From IMG/VR virus record IMGVR_UViG_3300025892_002268, positions 32,115 to 96,114 of that record: a DNA stretch of 64,000 nt; one strand, given 5' to 3'. Origin of the DNA: a virus. The notes under the pieces were generated by a model. That model had not been told where the DNA came from, did no database searches, and worked only from the letters and a program-made list of their open reading frames with translations. Below are positions 15,440 through 23,731 of the stretch, piece after piece. A program made the position numbers and the translations under genes. How positions within the stretch are numbered: position 1 is the first letter of the stretch; every line of letters begins with the position of its first letter.

Positions 15440-16204
15440 ATGCCAGATTATAGCAAAACAAGAATTCAATTACGTAGAGGAACAGCTGCTGAATTAGCTG
15501 CTGCTAATCCAGTTTTAGGACAAGGTGAACCCGCATTTGCTACAGATACAAACAATCTAAAAATTGGTGACGGTTCAACAGCATACTCCAGCCTCAGCGC
15601 GATCTCTGGTGGTGGTGGCGGTGGTGGATCTGAAGTAAACGATTTAACGGCAAGTGTAACTTGGGCCAATGTGCCAGATGCTAACATTACCGAGAGTTCG
15701 GTTGTTCAACATTCTGGAGCTTTACAAGTCACCGAATCGCAAGTAGTAGACTTGGGGTCATATATCACAACAGAAACAGACCCTGTTTTTATCGCACATA
15801 CTGTTAATAGCATTACGGATGGGACCGGCTTGTTACAAAATGATGGAGCGGGCAATTGGAGTTACGATAACTCGACATATTTAACCTCAGTGACAAACAT
15901 AGATACAACTAATTTTAATGCAACAGCAATCGTTACAGAGACTGAAGGTATTAGTAGCAACGATAATGATACTACTCTACCTACATCGGCGGCTGTAAAA
16001 GATTATGTAGATAATAACGCTGGTACTACCTATACGGCTGGCGATGGATTGACTCTTACTGGCACAGAATTTAGTGCAGATTTATTAAGCGACACTTCCG
16101 CTGTTGCTAATTCTGTGCAAATTACAAACATCGTAGCTATTAGTCAGAATAATTATAATTCCTTGGGTAGCTATGACGCTAATACTCTTTATTACATAAC
16201 ATAG
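15440..16204 (+). CDS. Tail fibre protein with shared attachment module
   Basis: I-Q-L-R-R-G-T-A-A-E-L, G-E-P-A-F-A-T-D-T and L-K-I-G-D-G-S-T at residues about 6-48 match the attachment module of the RCC1 fibre closely. A hexa-glycine hinge follows. The middle has a shaft-like segment with L-P-T-S-A-A-V-K-D-Y-V-D, a motif common in fibre stalks. The end, N-T-L-Y-Y-I-T, matches the C-terminal module of the upstream gene. Clear AGGGGTAAAT ribosome site. Probable trimeric fibre. Confidence 0.75.
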   Translation: MPDYSKTRIQLRRGTAAELAAANPVLGQGEPAFATDTNNLKIGDGSTAYSSLSAISGGGGGGGSEVNDLTASVTWANVPDANITESSVVQHSGALQVTESQVVDLGSYITTETDPVFIAHTVNSITDGTGLLQNDGAGNWSYDNSTYLTSVTNIDTTNFNATAIVTETEGISSNDNDTTLPTSAAVKDYVDNNAGTTYTAGDGLTLTGTEFSADLLSDTSAVANSVQITNIVAISQNNYNSLGSYDANTLYYIT

Positions 16205-16211
16205 GCTTATT

Positions 16212-17135
16212 ATGAAATTTGGATCTACAGACATTTCGCAACACTATGTTGGTTCATCGTTAGTTCCACGTATTTATAACTGTGAAGATACTAGTTATAT
16301 ACTAAACGAAACCGCCTTTGATGCAGATGTTTTAATCATTGGTGGTGGTGGAGGTGGTGCTACTTCACTTGGAGGTGGTGGTGGTGGTGCTGGTGGGTAT
16401 AGAACATTTACTAAAAAATATTACACTGGAACAAACTATACCGTAACCGTTGGTGCTGGTGGATCAGCTAATTCTACGGGAAGCGATTCTTCAATAGAAA
16501 GAATTGGCTCAGGCGGTGGAGCTGGTGGCACAACAACCGGCGGCAACGGTGGTTCGGGTGGTGGAGGACAGGGTTTTAGCTCTTTTTCTGGTGGATCGTC
16601 CACATCGCCAAGATGCAACGGTTCTGCACAAGGTAATGGTGGAAGCGGAGGGAACGGCACATTTGCCCAAGGTGGTGGAGGAGGTGGCGCTTCTACTGCT
16701 GCTTCTGGTGCTGGCAATGGAGGCAATGGAACAGCTAGTTCAATTACAGGATCTAGCATAACAAGAGCTGGCGGTGGAGGCGGTGGAGACACAACTGCTG
16801 GGTTTGGATTTGGTAGTCCTAGTCCCGGTTCTGGAGGTTCTGGTGGAGGTGGCAATGGTGGTTCTGGCAATACTTCTGGTAATGCATCACTAGCCGCTGG
16901 AGCAAACGCTACGGCAAATACAGGATCTGGAGGAGGAGGAGGTGCTTACTACAAAGACGGCGGTAGCAACAGCAGTGGTGCTGGAGGTAATGGTGGTTCT
17001 GGATTTGTTGTTTTAAAATACCCCAACACAAAAACAATTACCGTTGGAGCTGGATTAACTTCATCCACAATTACAGCTGGAGATTATAAAATCACACAAA
17101 TTACAGCTGGCACAGATACAATAAGTTTCTCATAA
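16212..17135 (+). CDS. Glycine-rich adhesin-like protein
   Basis: After an N-terminal 45-residue cap, residues about 45-275 are dominated by runs of Gly with Ser, Thr, Ala and Asn, in many G-G-G-G-A/G-G-S-G blocks. The end contains G-G-S-G-F-V-V-L-K-Y-P followed by a beta segment with T-V-G-A-G-L-T. Glycine-run architectures form polyglycine-II sandwiches in phage adhesins such as those of S16-type phages, where loops between runs bind receptor. A receptor-binding tip is therefore likely by analogy. It lies within the tail-fibre cluster. Confidence 0.7.
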   Translation: MKFGSTDISQHYVGSSLVPRIYNCEDTSYILNETAFDADVLIIGGGGGGATSLGGGGGGAGGYRTFTKKYYTGTNYTVTVGAGGSANSTGSDSSIERIGSGGGAGGTTTGGNGGSGGGGQGFSSFSGGSSTSPRCNGSAQGNGGSGGNGTFAQGGGGGGASTAASGAGNGGNGTASSITGSSITRAGGGGGGDTTAGFGFGSPSPGSGGSGGGGNGGSGNTSGNASLAAGANATANTGSGGGGGAYYKDGGSNSSGAGGNGGSGFVVLKYPNTKTITVGAGLTSSTITAGDYKITQITAGTDTISFS

Positions 17136-17144
17136 GGATATAAC

Positions 17145-17528
17145 ATGGCACATTACGCTTTACTGGATGAAAACAACATTGTCACACAAGTCATCACTGG
17201 AATAGACGAAGGTGGTGATACTGATTGGGAAGCATACTACGCTGATAAAACAGGACAAACTTGCAAACGAACATCTTATAATACAAAATTTGGTATTCAC
17301 ACAGAAGGTGGTACTCCCTTTAGAAAAAACTATGCTGGCATTGGATATTTATATAATCAAGAAAAAAATGCATTTATTCCTCCAAAGCCGTATAATAGTT
17401 GGGTTCTTGTAGAGGACTCATGCGATTGGAAAGCTCCCGTTCCCATGCCAACAGAACCGTTAGCGGAAAACGAATTTTATGTTTGGAACGAACAAACAAC
17501 GAGTTGGATTATTTCTAATTTGGAATAG
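17145..17528 (+). CDS. Tail-cluster protein, 127 residues, aromatic-rich
   Basis: The protein begins M-A-H-Y-A-L-L-D-E-N-N-I-V and contains W-E-A-Y-Y-A-D, G-G-T-P-F-R-K-N-Y-A-G-I-G-Y and N-S-W-V-L. Proteins with this start occur beside fibre genes in marine phages and are thought to be virion components or fibre-associated. It follows the glycine-rich adhesin by 9 bases with an AAGGATAT site. A role as fibre tip or assembly factor is inference. Confidence 0.6.
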   Translation: MAHYALLDENNIVTQVITGIDEGGDTDWEAYYADKTGQTCKRTSYNTKFGIHTEGGTPFRKNYAGIGYLYNQEKNAFIPPKPYNSWVLVEDSCDWKAPVPMPTEPLAENEFYVWNEQTTSWIISNLE

Positions 17529-17536
17529 AAAATATC

Positions 17537-17629
17537 ATGCCACCAATTTACTTAGGAGACGTACCCGTAATAGTGTATAAAGGAGAGGTGGCTATAACAC
17601 CAAATATAGCTCCAGCTTACATAACTTAA
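17537..17629 (+). CDS. Very small tail-cluster protein, 30 residues
   Basis: The frame reads M-P-P-I-Y-L-G-D-V-P-V-I-V-Y-K-G and ends A-P-A-Y-I-T. It sits exactly between two tail-cluster genes with short gaps and is beta-like, without charge clusters. The ribosome site is weak, so it may depend on coupling to the preceding gene. Likely a small virion or fibre peptide if expressed. Confidence 0.45.
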   Translation: MPPIYLGDVPVIVYKGEVAITPNIAPAYIT

Positions 17630-17644
17630 AACAAGGAGAATTAA

Positions 17645-17887
17645 ATGGCAATCGTATCAACAACAGACGTAGTAACAAATCCAGACACTAGTAGAGAAGT
17701 TGCTAGAAATGCAAGTGTAGTATGCACATGCTTTCCCACGGGAGAATCTTTTACTGTGAATACAAATACAGATAGTAATTTTGTAAACTTCGACACAAGC
17801 TTAACCTATGCAGCACTTGAAACGTTATATACTGCAAGGTTTGACGACATTGCTTATTACAATGCTGTTGATGGGGGTACTCCATGA
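17645..17887 (+). CDS. Hypothetical tail-cluster protein, 80 residues
   Basis: An AAGGAGAATTA ribosome site precedes the ATG. The protein is Thr-, Ser- and Asn-rich with beta-like strands (V-S-T-T-D-V-V-T-N) and a C-T-C-F-P-T-G-E-S motif, then a Tyr-rich helix near the end (L-T-Y-A-A-L-E-T-L-Y-T-A-R-F-D). It overlaps the next gene by 4 bases. Composition and position suggest a virion component; not recognised. Confidence 0.5.
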   Translation: MAIVSTTDVVTNPDTSREVARNASVVCTCFPTGESFTVNTNTDSNFVNFDTSLTYAALETLYTARFDDIAYYNAVDGGTP

Positions 17888-18258
17888 AAAGAATTCTGGA
17901 AGTTGCTTTCATTATAATTGTGGGTTTAATTTTAATTAATACACAAAATGTTATTAAAGATAGTAACCCTTGGTCAAATGGTTTTGATAATAATTTTAGT
18001 TGTAATACTGATGCTATAACTAAAATGTATGCAGGGTATGTAGAGCAATGGAAAAAAGATATTGCTTATTCATTTGACGAAGCAGAAAAAGAAATATATG
18101 GATCAAAGCCTATTCCTGACATTGTGGGTCCAGACCCCGACCCAAAGAAATGCATATGTAAAGGAAGTGGAGTTATAAAACAAGGAGATGGTCATACAAC
18201 ACCTTGTCCTTATCATGGAAGTAAATATATTAGACCTCTCATCATACTGGAGAATTAA
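17884..18258 (+). CDS. Membrane-anchored protein with CxC/CPYH zinc-like motif
   Basis: Residues about 4-21 are a membrane helix or uncleaved signal (I-L-E-V-A-F-I-I-I-V-G-L-I-L-I). A soluble domain of about 70 residues then leads to C-I-C-K-G-S-G-V-I-K and G-D-G-H-T-T-P-C-P-Y-H-G at the end. The Cys and His spacing resembles half of a DnaJ-type zinc motif. It is the first of four consecutive membrane or exported proteins (to 19634). Such sets can act in lysis, envelope remodelling or superinfection exclusion; the actual role is unknown. Confidence 0.55.
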   Translation: MKRILEVAFIIIVGLILINTQNVIKDSNPWSNGFDNNFSCNTDAITKMYAGYVEQWKKDIAYSFDEAEKEIYGSKPIPDIVGPDPDPKKCICKGSGVIKQGDGHTTPCPYHGSKYIRPLIILEN

Positions 18259-18534
18259 ATGGAAATTGATACAGAAACTTTATTAAGAATTTTTGCAATA
18301 GTTATTGCTGGCTCGTTATTAGTTTCAGGTTTTAACTTATCAAAGCCTTTAGATTATATAAAAAATTTATTTAAGAGAAGAACTCCTGTTACACCAGACT
18401 CAAATAGCGAAGTGTCTTTCTTGCAAATAGTAGATTCTTGGCACACTTTAAGAAGTCAGTGTGAACAATATGGATTAAGAGATGCCGTAGAAAAAATTGA
18501 CGAGGTATTTCCTCTATTAAACACGGAGGACTAA
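18259..18534 (+). CDS. Small membrane protein with soluble helical tail
   Basis: A membrane helix lies at about residues 10-27 (I-F-A-I-V-I-A-G-S-L-L-V-S-G-F). It is followed by a basic stretch N-L-F-K-R-R and a helical C-terminal domain with W-H-T-L-R-S-Q-C. The gene is directly adjacent to its upstream neighbour and 2 bases from the next. Basic residues after the helix place the tail in the cytoplasm. Function unknown. Confidence 0.55.
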   Translation: MEIDTETLLRIFAIVIAGSLLVSGFNLSKPLDYIKNLFKRRTPVTPDSNSEVSFLQIVDSWHTLRSQCEQYGLRDAVEKIDEVFPLLNTED

Positions 18535-18536
18535 TA

Positions 18537-18998
18537 ATGAAAAAGAACTTTATTGCTATAGTATTGTTGCTATACGCTGTTTTTGGTGGCGGTACGCTTG
18601 ACTTATTAGATAAACCTATCCCAAAACCAGAACCAGAAGCTAAGATATTAAATATAGATAAGCCCAGCGAAGATGTAATAGATAGAGTTAAAATATTCTC
18701 TAGTCTCATTACAGAGCCAAGCGACAGAGCTAAAATTGCTATTTTTAATTATCAGTTTGCAGAAAGAGTATTAGGATATGAAACTACAAATCAACAAGTA
18801 AATGATGTATATTCGTTAGCTGGTAAAACTTTCTTCAAACAAGATCTAGTAAATAAATATGATGGTTTAGCTGAAAAGATTGTAGAACTGTTAGAAGAAA
18901 TTCTATCTGAAGATAATGCAGTAGTTTCTCAAGAGCAAAAACAAAAACTGAATGAATATTTTATGGGTGTGTCTTGGGTTTTAATTCAAAAGGATTAG
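18537..18998 (+). CDS. Exported or membrane-anchored helical protein
   Basis: The N-terminus M-K-K-N-F-I-A-I-V-L-L-L-Y-A-V-F-G is a signal peptide or anchor. It is followed by a Pro/Glu linker (P-I-P-K-P-E-P-E) and a helical domain of about 110 residues. No Cys is present for lipidation. Proline-linked exported domains are also seen in spanin-like proteins, but the canonical pair is not recognisable. Neighbouring genes encode other envelope proteins. Confidence 0.55.
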   Translation: MKKNFIAIVLLLYAVFGGGTLDLLDKPIPKPEPEAKILNIDKPSEDVIDRVKIFSSLITEPSDRAKIAIFNYQFAERVLGYETTNQQVNDVYSLAGKTFFKQDLVNKYDGLAEKIVELLEEILSEDNAVVSQEQKQKLNEYFMGVSWVLIQKD

Positions 18999-19001
18999 AT
19001 T

Positions 19002-19634
19002 ATGTCGCCAAAAGAAATTAGTGAAGTGTTGTTTAAAATTTTTAGTGATGAAGGTTTTGCAGTAAATGGAATCAAAGTTAAATCTGAAAGTCCTTTGACT
19101 GCAAATATCAATAGCGAAAACGGTCGAACCACTATTAGCTTTGGAAATAATTTTCCTAGAGCAGAAATAACTAAGATCATTACTCTCTATGCATATATAG
19201 AAGAATTAATTTTTGAAAAAGAAGGTGGTACTATTAGACTGAGGAACTTTCCAGACATTAGTTTTGGATACGGTAAGTCTTTACTGAGAGAGTTTTTAGA
19301 TCATATAACTTTTGCAGGCCAAAATGATTTTGCTGATTGTATAGAACAAAAATACTCAGACCCAACAAAAAGAAAAATCGCTACAGACTGCTTGCAATAT
19401 GCTAACGAATGGGCTACAATAGTGAGTCAATCTGGAGGGTTTTGTGGAATAAACTCGTCAGATAAAATTGCTCTTAAAAAACAATGCCAAGACTTTGTTG
19501 TAGATAATGTCAGAAGGAACGCAAGAGAGAAAAAATATGGGTCCGTAGTATTGACGTATCTCTTAGTATTTATTATAATTCCAGCAGTTGCCAGATTTAT
19601 TATTGTAAAGTTGCTTGACAAATATTTTGATTAA
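19002..19634 (+). CDS. Protein with C-terminal membrane anchor, 210 residues
   Basis: A soluble, mixed alpha/beta domain (about 1-175) carries five Cys in its second half (D-C-I-E, D-C-L-Q, F-C-G and others). It ends in a membrane helix at about 184-203 (V-L-T-Y-L-L-V-F-I-I-I-P-A-V-A). A tail-anchored topology is likely. It closes the envelope-protein group before the reductase gene. Not recognised. Confidence 0.55.
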   Translation: MSPKEISEVLFKIFSDEGFAVNGIKVKSESPLTANINSENGRTTISFGNNFPRAEITKIITLYAYIEELIFEKEGGTIRLRNFPDISFGYGKSLLREFLDHITFAGQNDFADCIEQKYSDPTKRKIATDCLQYANEWATIVSQSGGFCGINSSDKIALKKQCQDFVVDNVRRNAREKKYGSVVLTYLLVFIIIPAVARFIIVKLLDKYFD

Positions 19635-19682
19635 TTTTTACATACAATTTAATTTTACTTAAACAACATGAGGATATCGTAC

Positions 19683-21899
19683 ATGTCAATTAAATCCTTG
19701 ATGAATTATACATTCGTTTCTAAATACGCAAGGTGGGATGAGAACAAAGAAAGAAGAGAGACATGGGGTGAATCAGTTGATCGAGTAAGACAGATGATGT
19801 TTGATAAGTATGTGGCTGGTAGTATACATCAACAGACGACACCTCCCCCAGTGGCAGAAATTGCAAGGTATATTGATCAAGCATATGGAGACATGAAAAA
19901 GAAAAAGATTCTTGGTTCACAAAGAGCTTTACAATTTGGTGGACCTCCAGTGTTTAAACACAACGCTAGAATATATAACTGTATTGCTTCATATATTGAC
20001 AGAACAAGATTTTTCCAAGAATGTATGTATCTATTATTATGTGGGTGTGGAACTGGCTTTTCTGTACAAAGACATCACATTGCTAAACTACCCAACTTAA
20101 TTAAAGGAAAAAATGGTCAAAAGAAATTTGTGATTAAAGATTCTATTGAGGGGTGGTCAGATGCAGTGGGCGTTCTTGTTTCTAGTTACTTCAAGGGAGA
20201 TAATCTTTTCCCTGAATACAATGGTAAAACAGTTGCTTTCGACTACTCAGAAATACGTCCAGCAGGCTCTCATTTAAAGTCTAGCGGAGGAAAGGCTCCC
20301 GGCCCAGAACCTTTAAAAAAAGCCCTTACAAGCATCAAGAAGACCCTTGATGGAGCTATTAGAAATGGACAGAAGAAACTTAAACCCATTGAAGCATATG
20401 ACATAGTAATGTATGCCGCCGACGCTGTAATTAGTGGCGGTGTTCGTCGTAGTGCTACAATCTGTGTGTTTTCTGCTGACGATGAGGAAATGGCAAAGGC
20501 TAAAACTGGATCGTGGTTTACTGATAACCCACAGCGTGGACGTTCTAATAATTCTGCTTTGCTTTTGCGAAACGAAACGACTAAAGAACAATTTGCTGAA
20601 CTTATGCAATCTGTAAAAGAGTTTGGCGAACCCGGATTTGTGTGGTCTGACTCTACAGAATTGATCGTCAACCCCTGTGTTGAGATTGGCATGTGGCCTG
20701 TAGACGAACAAACAGGAGAAACTGGATGGCAGGCTTGTAATCTATCGACTATTAACTGCTCTAAAGTAACAACCAAAAAAGAATTTTATGAAGCGTGTGC
20801 TTCTGCTGCAATCATTGGAACGCTACAAGCTGGATTTGCTAGCTTCCCGTATCTTGGCGAGGTTTCAGAAAGAATTATAAGCAGAGAGGCTTTATTGGGA
20901 GTGTCAATGACAGGGGTTATGGAACAACATGAAATCTGTCTTGATCCAGAAGTGCAAAAGAAGGGCGCAGAAATAGTTAAAGAAACAAATAAGAAATTAG
21001 CTGCACTGATTGGTGTTAATCAAGCTGCACGTACTACGTGTGTTAAGCCAGAAGGAACATCAAGTTGTATTCTTGGCACATCTTCTGGCATACATCCACA
21101 TCACGCCAAGAGATATATCCGTAGAGTTCAAGCAAATAAAATGGAGCCAATCTATCAACACTTTAGAAGCATCAATCCTAGAGCTTGTGAAGAATCTGTA
21201 TGGTCTAACAATGACTCAGATGATGTTGTGTCGTTTTGCGTAGAAGTTCCAGATGGTGCAAAAATTAAAAATCAAGTTGGCGCTATTGATTTACTTGAAT
21301 ATGTAAAGAGTACACAGCGCAACTGGGTTATCAGTGGTACAAATCCTAAGCAATGCACTCAGCCTTGGTTAACACACAATGTATCTAATACTATCAATGT
21401 TAAACCAGACGAATGGCAAGAAGTTACAAACTTTATTTATAAAAATCGTAAGTATTTCTGTGGTGTTTCTTTATTACCAATCGCTGGAGATAAAGACTAC
21501 GCACAAGCTCCATTTACAACGGTGTATTTACCTAGTGAGCAGATACAACATTACGGAGACGCTGCGATGTTTGTAAGCGGCCTGATTGAAATTGGTTTGT
21601 CTTTATATGAAGATAATCTTTGGTCTGCTTGCGATAGTCTCTTAGGCCTTGGTCAAAAAATTAAAGGCAACGGAAAGAAAGAATATTTAGATAAGTGCCA
21701 AAAATTTGCTGACAGATATATGAACGGAGATCTAAAACAACTTACCTATTGCATGAAAGATGTGTATAACTGGAAAGAATGGCTTGATATTAAACGAGAA
21801 TACAAGGATGTTGATTATACAGTAGTGATAGAAAAAGAAAATAATGTTAATCCAGTTCAAGAGGTAGCTTGCGCTGGCGGGAAGTGTGATATAATTTAG
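19683..21899 (+). CDS. nrdJ: Adenosylcobalamin-dependent ribonucleoside-triphosphate reductase (class II)
   Basis: The enzyme makes dNTPs from NTPs using a cobalamin-derived radical. The ATG at 19683 is preferred to one five codons upstream because GAGGA lies 9 bases before it. Length (738 residues) matches monomeric class II reductases. Key cysteines are present: C99 (N-C-I-A) and C352 (A-C-N-L-S-T-I-N) as the redox pair, C332 (N-P-C-V-E-I) as thiyl site, and a C-terminal C730-A-G-G-K-C735 shuttle pair. A-G-S-H-L-K and R-R-S-A-T-I motifs fit the barrel. It is followed by dUTPase and PhoH genes. No thioredoxin gene is seen, so host reductants may be used. Confidence 0.93.
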   Translation: MSIKSLMNYTFVSKYARWDENKERRETWGESVDRVRQMMFDKYVAGSIHQQTTPPPVAEIARYIDQAYGDMKKKKILGSQRALQFGGPPVFKHNARIYNCIASYIDRTRFFQECMYLLLCGCGTGFSVQRHHIAKLPNLIKGKNGQKKFVIKDSIEGWSDAVGVLVSSYFKGDNLFPEYNGKTVAFDYSEIRPAGSHLKSSGGKAPGPEPLKKALTSIKKTLDGAIRNGQKKLKPIEAYDIVMYAADAVISGGVRRSATICVFSADDEEMAKAKTGSWFTDNPQRGRSNNSALLLRNETTKEQFAELMQSVKEFGEPGFVWSDSTELIVNPCVEIGMWPVDEQTGETGWQACNLSTINCSKVTTKKEFYEACASAAIIGTLQAGFASFPYLGEVSERIISREALLGVSMTGVMEQHEICLDPEVQKKGAEIVKETNKKLAALIGVNQAARTTCVKPEGTSSCILGTSSGIHPHHAKRYIRRVQANKMEPIYQHFRSINPRACEESVWSNNDSDDVVSFCVEVPDGAKIKNQVGAIDLLEYVKSTQRNWVISGTNPKQCTQPWLTHNVSNTINVKPDEWQEVTNFIYKNRKYFCGVSLLPIAGDKDYAQAPFTTVYLPSEQIQHYGDAAMFVSGLIEIGLSLYEDNLWSACDSLLGLGQKIKGNGKKEYLDKCQKFADRYMNGDLKQLTYCMKDVYNWKEWLDIKREYKDVDYTVVIEKENNVNPVQEVACAGGKCDII

Positions 21900-21908
21900 G
21901 AGGTTCAC

Positions 21909-22337
21909 ATGATGGGATTTGTAGCTTATAAATTACTGACTGAAACTGCACAGATGCCTTTCAAGTCTCATAGAACAGATGCTGGCTTTGATTTATTTGC
22001 AGACGAAGATGCTTGGATATTTGCAAAAGAACGACAAACAATTAAAACTGGTATCTCGTTTGAGATGCCTCATAATATGGCTGGATTAATTTGGCCCAGA
22101 TCTGGGCTATCAGTTAAGAAGGGCATAGATGTACTAGCTGGAGTCGTAGACTCTGGCTACAGAGGGGAGATCATGGTTTGTTTATACAATACTTCTGACG
22201 AAGATGTAGAAATAAAACATGGGGATAGAATCGCTCAGATTATATTCCAAGAGGTTCCCGTTATCTCTTTACTCTTAAGAGAAGAATTGGAGACCTCACA
22301 ACGAGGGAGTAATGGTTTTGGCAGCACAGGCACATAA
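21909..22337 (+). CDS. dut: dUTPase (trimeric type)
   Basis: The enzyme hydrolyses dUTP to dUMP, lowering uracil in DNA and supplying dTMP synthesis. All five motifs are present: D-A-G-F-D-L-F-A (1), P-R-S-G-L-S-V (2), V-V-D-S-G-Y-R-G-E-I (3), G-D-R-I-A-Q-I-I-F (4) and R-G-S-N-G-F-G-S-T-G (5). The 142 residues match the trimeric class. A strong AGGAGG stands 5 bases before the first ATG and 8 before a second in-frame ATG at 21912, so either may be used. It sits in a tight operon between reductase and phoH. Confidence 0.95.
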   Translation: MMGFVAYKLLTETAQMPFKSHRTDAGFDLFADEDAWIFAKERQTIKTGISFEMPHNMAGLIWPRSGLSVKKGIDVLAGVVDSGYRGEIMVCLYNTSDEDVEIKHGDRIAQIIFQEVPVISLLLREELETSQRGSNGFGSTGT

Positions 22338-22995
22338 CAACAGAAAAAAGCGTAAAGAACAAAAAGCATGTAAACCAAACGTACTGGAGGCTAAGACTGA
22401 AAACCAAAAAATATATATAAGATCTATTATAGAAAACGATGTTATATTTTGCACAGGTCCATCTGGTAGCGGTAAATCTTTTATACCAGCAGGATTAGCA
22501 GCTCAAAAATTACTTAGAGATGAAATAGATACAGTCATTGTTACTAGACCTCTAATTTGTACTGGTAGAGATCTTGGATCTTTACCGGGAGAGCTAAACG
22601 ATAAAATAAAACCATACCTACAACCTATGGAAGAAAATTTAAAATTCTTTTTAGGCAGAGATAAGTTTGGAATGTATTTTAATCAAAGAAGAATTAAGTT
22701 TGAGCCATTAGAAACCATGAGAGGATCTACTTTTCATGACTCTATGATGATTTTAGACGAAGCTCAAAATTGCAATAGGGAACAAATTAAGATGTTCATT
22801 ACGAGAATGGGAAATCATTCTACAGTTATTATTAATGGTGATAATAAACAGACTGATATATCTAGAGATAGCGGTCTTGATTTCTGCATTGAAAGATTAT
22901 CTAGTGTAGATGGTGTCGGAATTTGCAAATTAGAGTATCATGATATACAGAGGAATGGAATCATTGGCAAGATTTTATACGCACTGGAGAGTTAA
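22312..22995 (+). CDS. phoH: PhoH-like ATPase
   Basis: P-loop protein of 227 residues with Walker A at 49-56 (G-P-S-G-S-G-K-S), P-L-I-C-T-G-R-D-L-G-S-L-P-G in the family's conserved middle, and Walker B M-M-I-L-D-E-A-Q-N. Sequence and length match PhoH-like proteins common in phages, especially marine ones. Their role is debated (RNA metabolism or phosphate response). It starts inside dUTPase in another frame (26-base overlap), preceded by GAGGGAG. Confidence 0.92.
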   Translation: MVLAAQAHNNRKKRKEQKACKPNVLEAKTENQKIYIRSIIENDVIFCTGPSGSGKSFIPAGLAAQKLLRDEIDTVIVTRPLICTGRDLGSLPGELNDKIKPYLQPMEENLKFFLGRDKFGMYFNQRRIKFEPLETMRGSTFHDSMMILDEAQNCNREQIKMFITRMGNHSTVIINGDNKQTDISRDSGLDFCIERLSSVDGVGICKLEYHDIQRNGIIGKILYALES

Positions 22996-23393
22996 TGCTA
23001 TACGATTATGAATGTGAAGCCTGCGGACATGAGATAAAAGATGTATCTCAATCTATAAAAGATGACGCTTTAACACAATGTCCTGAGTGTAATAAGAATT
23101 CTCTACAAAGAATTATATACGGAGGCATTCACGCAAGCGTTAAGCGTGGTAGTCCTACAACTATTGGACAGCTTGCTGAACAGCGCTATGAAGAAGGTAA
23201 CAATACTCTGCCTGATGGAAGAGTTATTACTAAGGTTGAGTGGAACAAGTCAGACATGAGAGAGCGTCAGGAAAAAAGAGCGCACGACAAGAAAACAAGA
23301 AAACAAGAAGAGGCAGCAAAGAAAAGTAAATTAGATAAGATTAATAAGATGAGTCCAGAACAAAAAAGAAATTATATAAGGAATGGTGAGTAA
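22995..23393 (+). CDS. FmdB-type zinc ribbon protein
   Basis: The N-terminus Y-D-Y-E-C-E-A-C-G-H and C-P-E-C-N about 20 residues later form a four-Cys ribbon as in the FmdB/CxxC family. I-I-Y-G-G-I-H-A-S follows, which in FmdB proteins precedes the variable tail. The C-terminal half is a long, highly charged helix rich in Lys, Glu and Arg (about 85-130). The start overlaps the phoH stop (TAATG) and the gene is coupled to the next (TAATG). Likely a regulator or nucleic-acid-contacting protein; function not established. Confidence 0.75.
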   Translation: MLYDYECEACGHEIKDVSQSIKDDALTQCPECNKNSLQRIIYGGIHASVKRGSPTTIGQLAEQRYEEGNNTLPDGRVITKVEWNKSDMRERQEKRAHDKKTRKQEEAAKKSKLDKINKMSPEQKRNYIRNGE

Positions 23394-23731
23394 TGAAATA
23401 CATAGATAATGCTGAACAAAGCGTTGAACAAATAAAAAATAAAAGAACTATGTACGACGCAAAAGGTAATGAAACAGATAAGCAACCACTTGCAATTGCG
23501 CATTCTTTGCAACAAAAATTTTCAGATGGTACTGAATCTAGAACATTTTATGTAAGTACGATAAACGGATTGCTTTATGATCCTTTGGGAATGGATAGTA
23601 ATAAAAAAAAGAACATGAATTTTTTATTAAAACCAGTTCATCAGCAAACTTTTGACTATTACATAATGTATCTTCAGAGTAATAATTCATTGTACCTCAC
23701 TCGCGCTCAAAGGAGTTTTATAAATGGCTAA
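23393..23731 (+). CDS. Hypothetical protein, 112 residues
   Basis: It begins M-K-Y-I-D-N-A-E-Q-S and has basic and polar segments with beta-like stretches (R-T-F-Y-V-S-T-I-N-G-L-L-Y-D-P). No motif or membrane segment. Starts at the TAATG junction with the zinc ribbon gene and overlaps the next by 8 bases. The position between PhoH and recombination genes suggests DNA metabolism, without direct evidence. Confidence 0.55.
   Translation: MKYIDNAEQSVEQIKNKRTMYDAKGNETDKQPLAIAHSLQQKFSDGTESRTFYVSTINGLLYDPLGMDSNKKKNMNFLLKPVHQQTFDYYIMYLQSNNSLYLTRAQRSFING

Noticed and set aside
16436-16870. Minus-strand frame encoding a very proline-rich protein
   Set aside because: It is the mirror of the glycine codons in the adhesin gene: GGT/GGA runs read as ACC/TCC-like proline-rich codons on the other strand. 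No ribosome site.
11174-17135. Diversity-generating retroelement acting on the fibre genes
   Set aside because: No reverse transcriptase gene and no template/variable repeat pair was found in the window, although the fibre N-termini resemble the Mtd type.
20270-20776. Long minus-strand frame inside the ribonucleotide reductase gene
   Set aside because: It is a shadow of a clearly conserved enzyme, with no ribosome site and no recognisable product.
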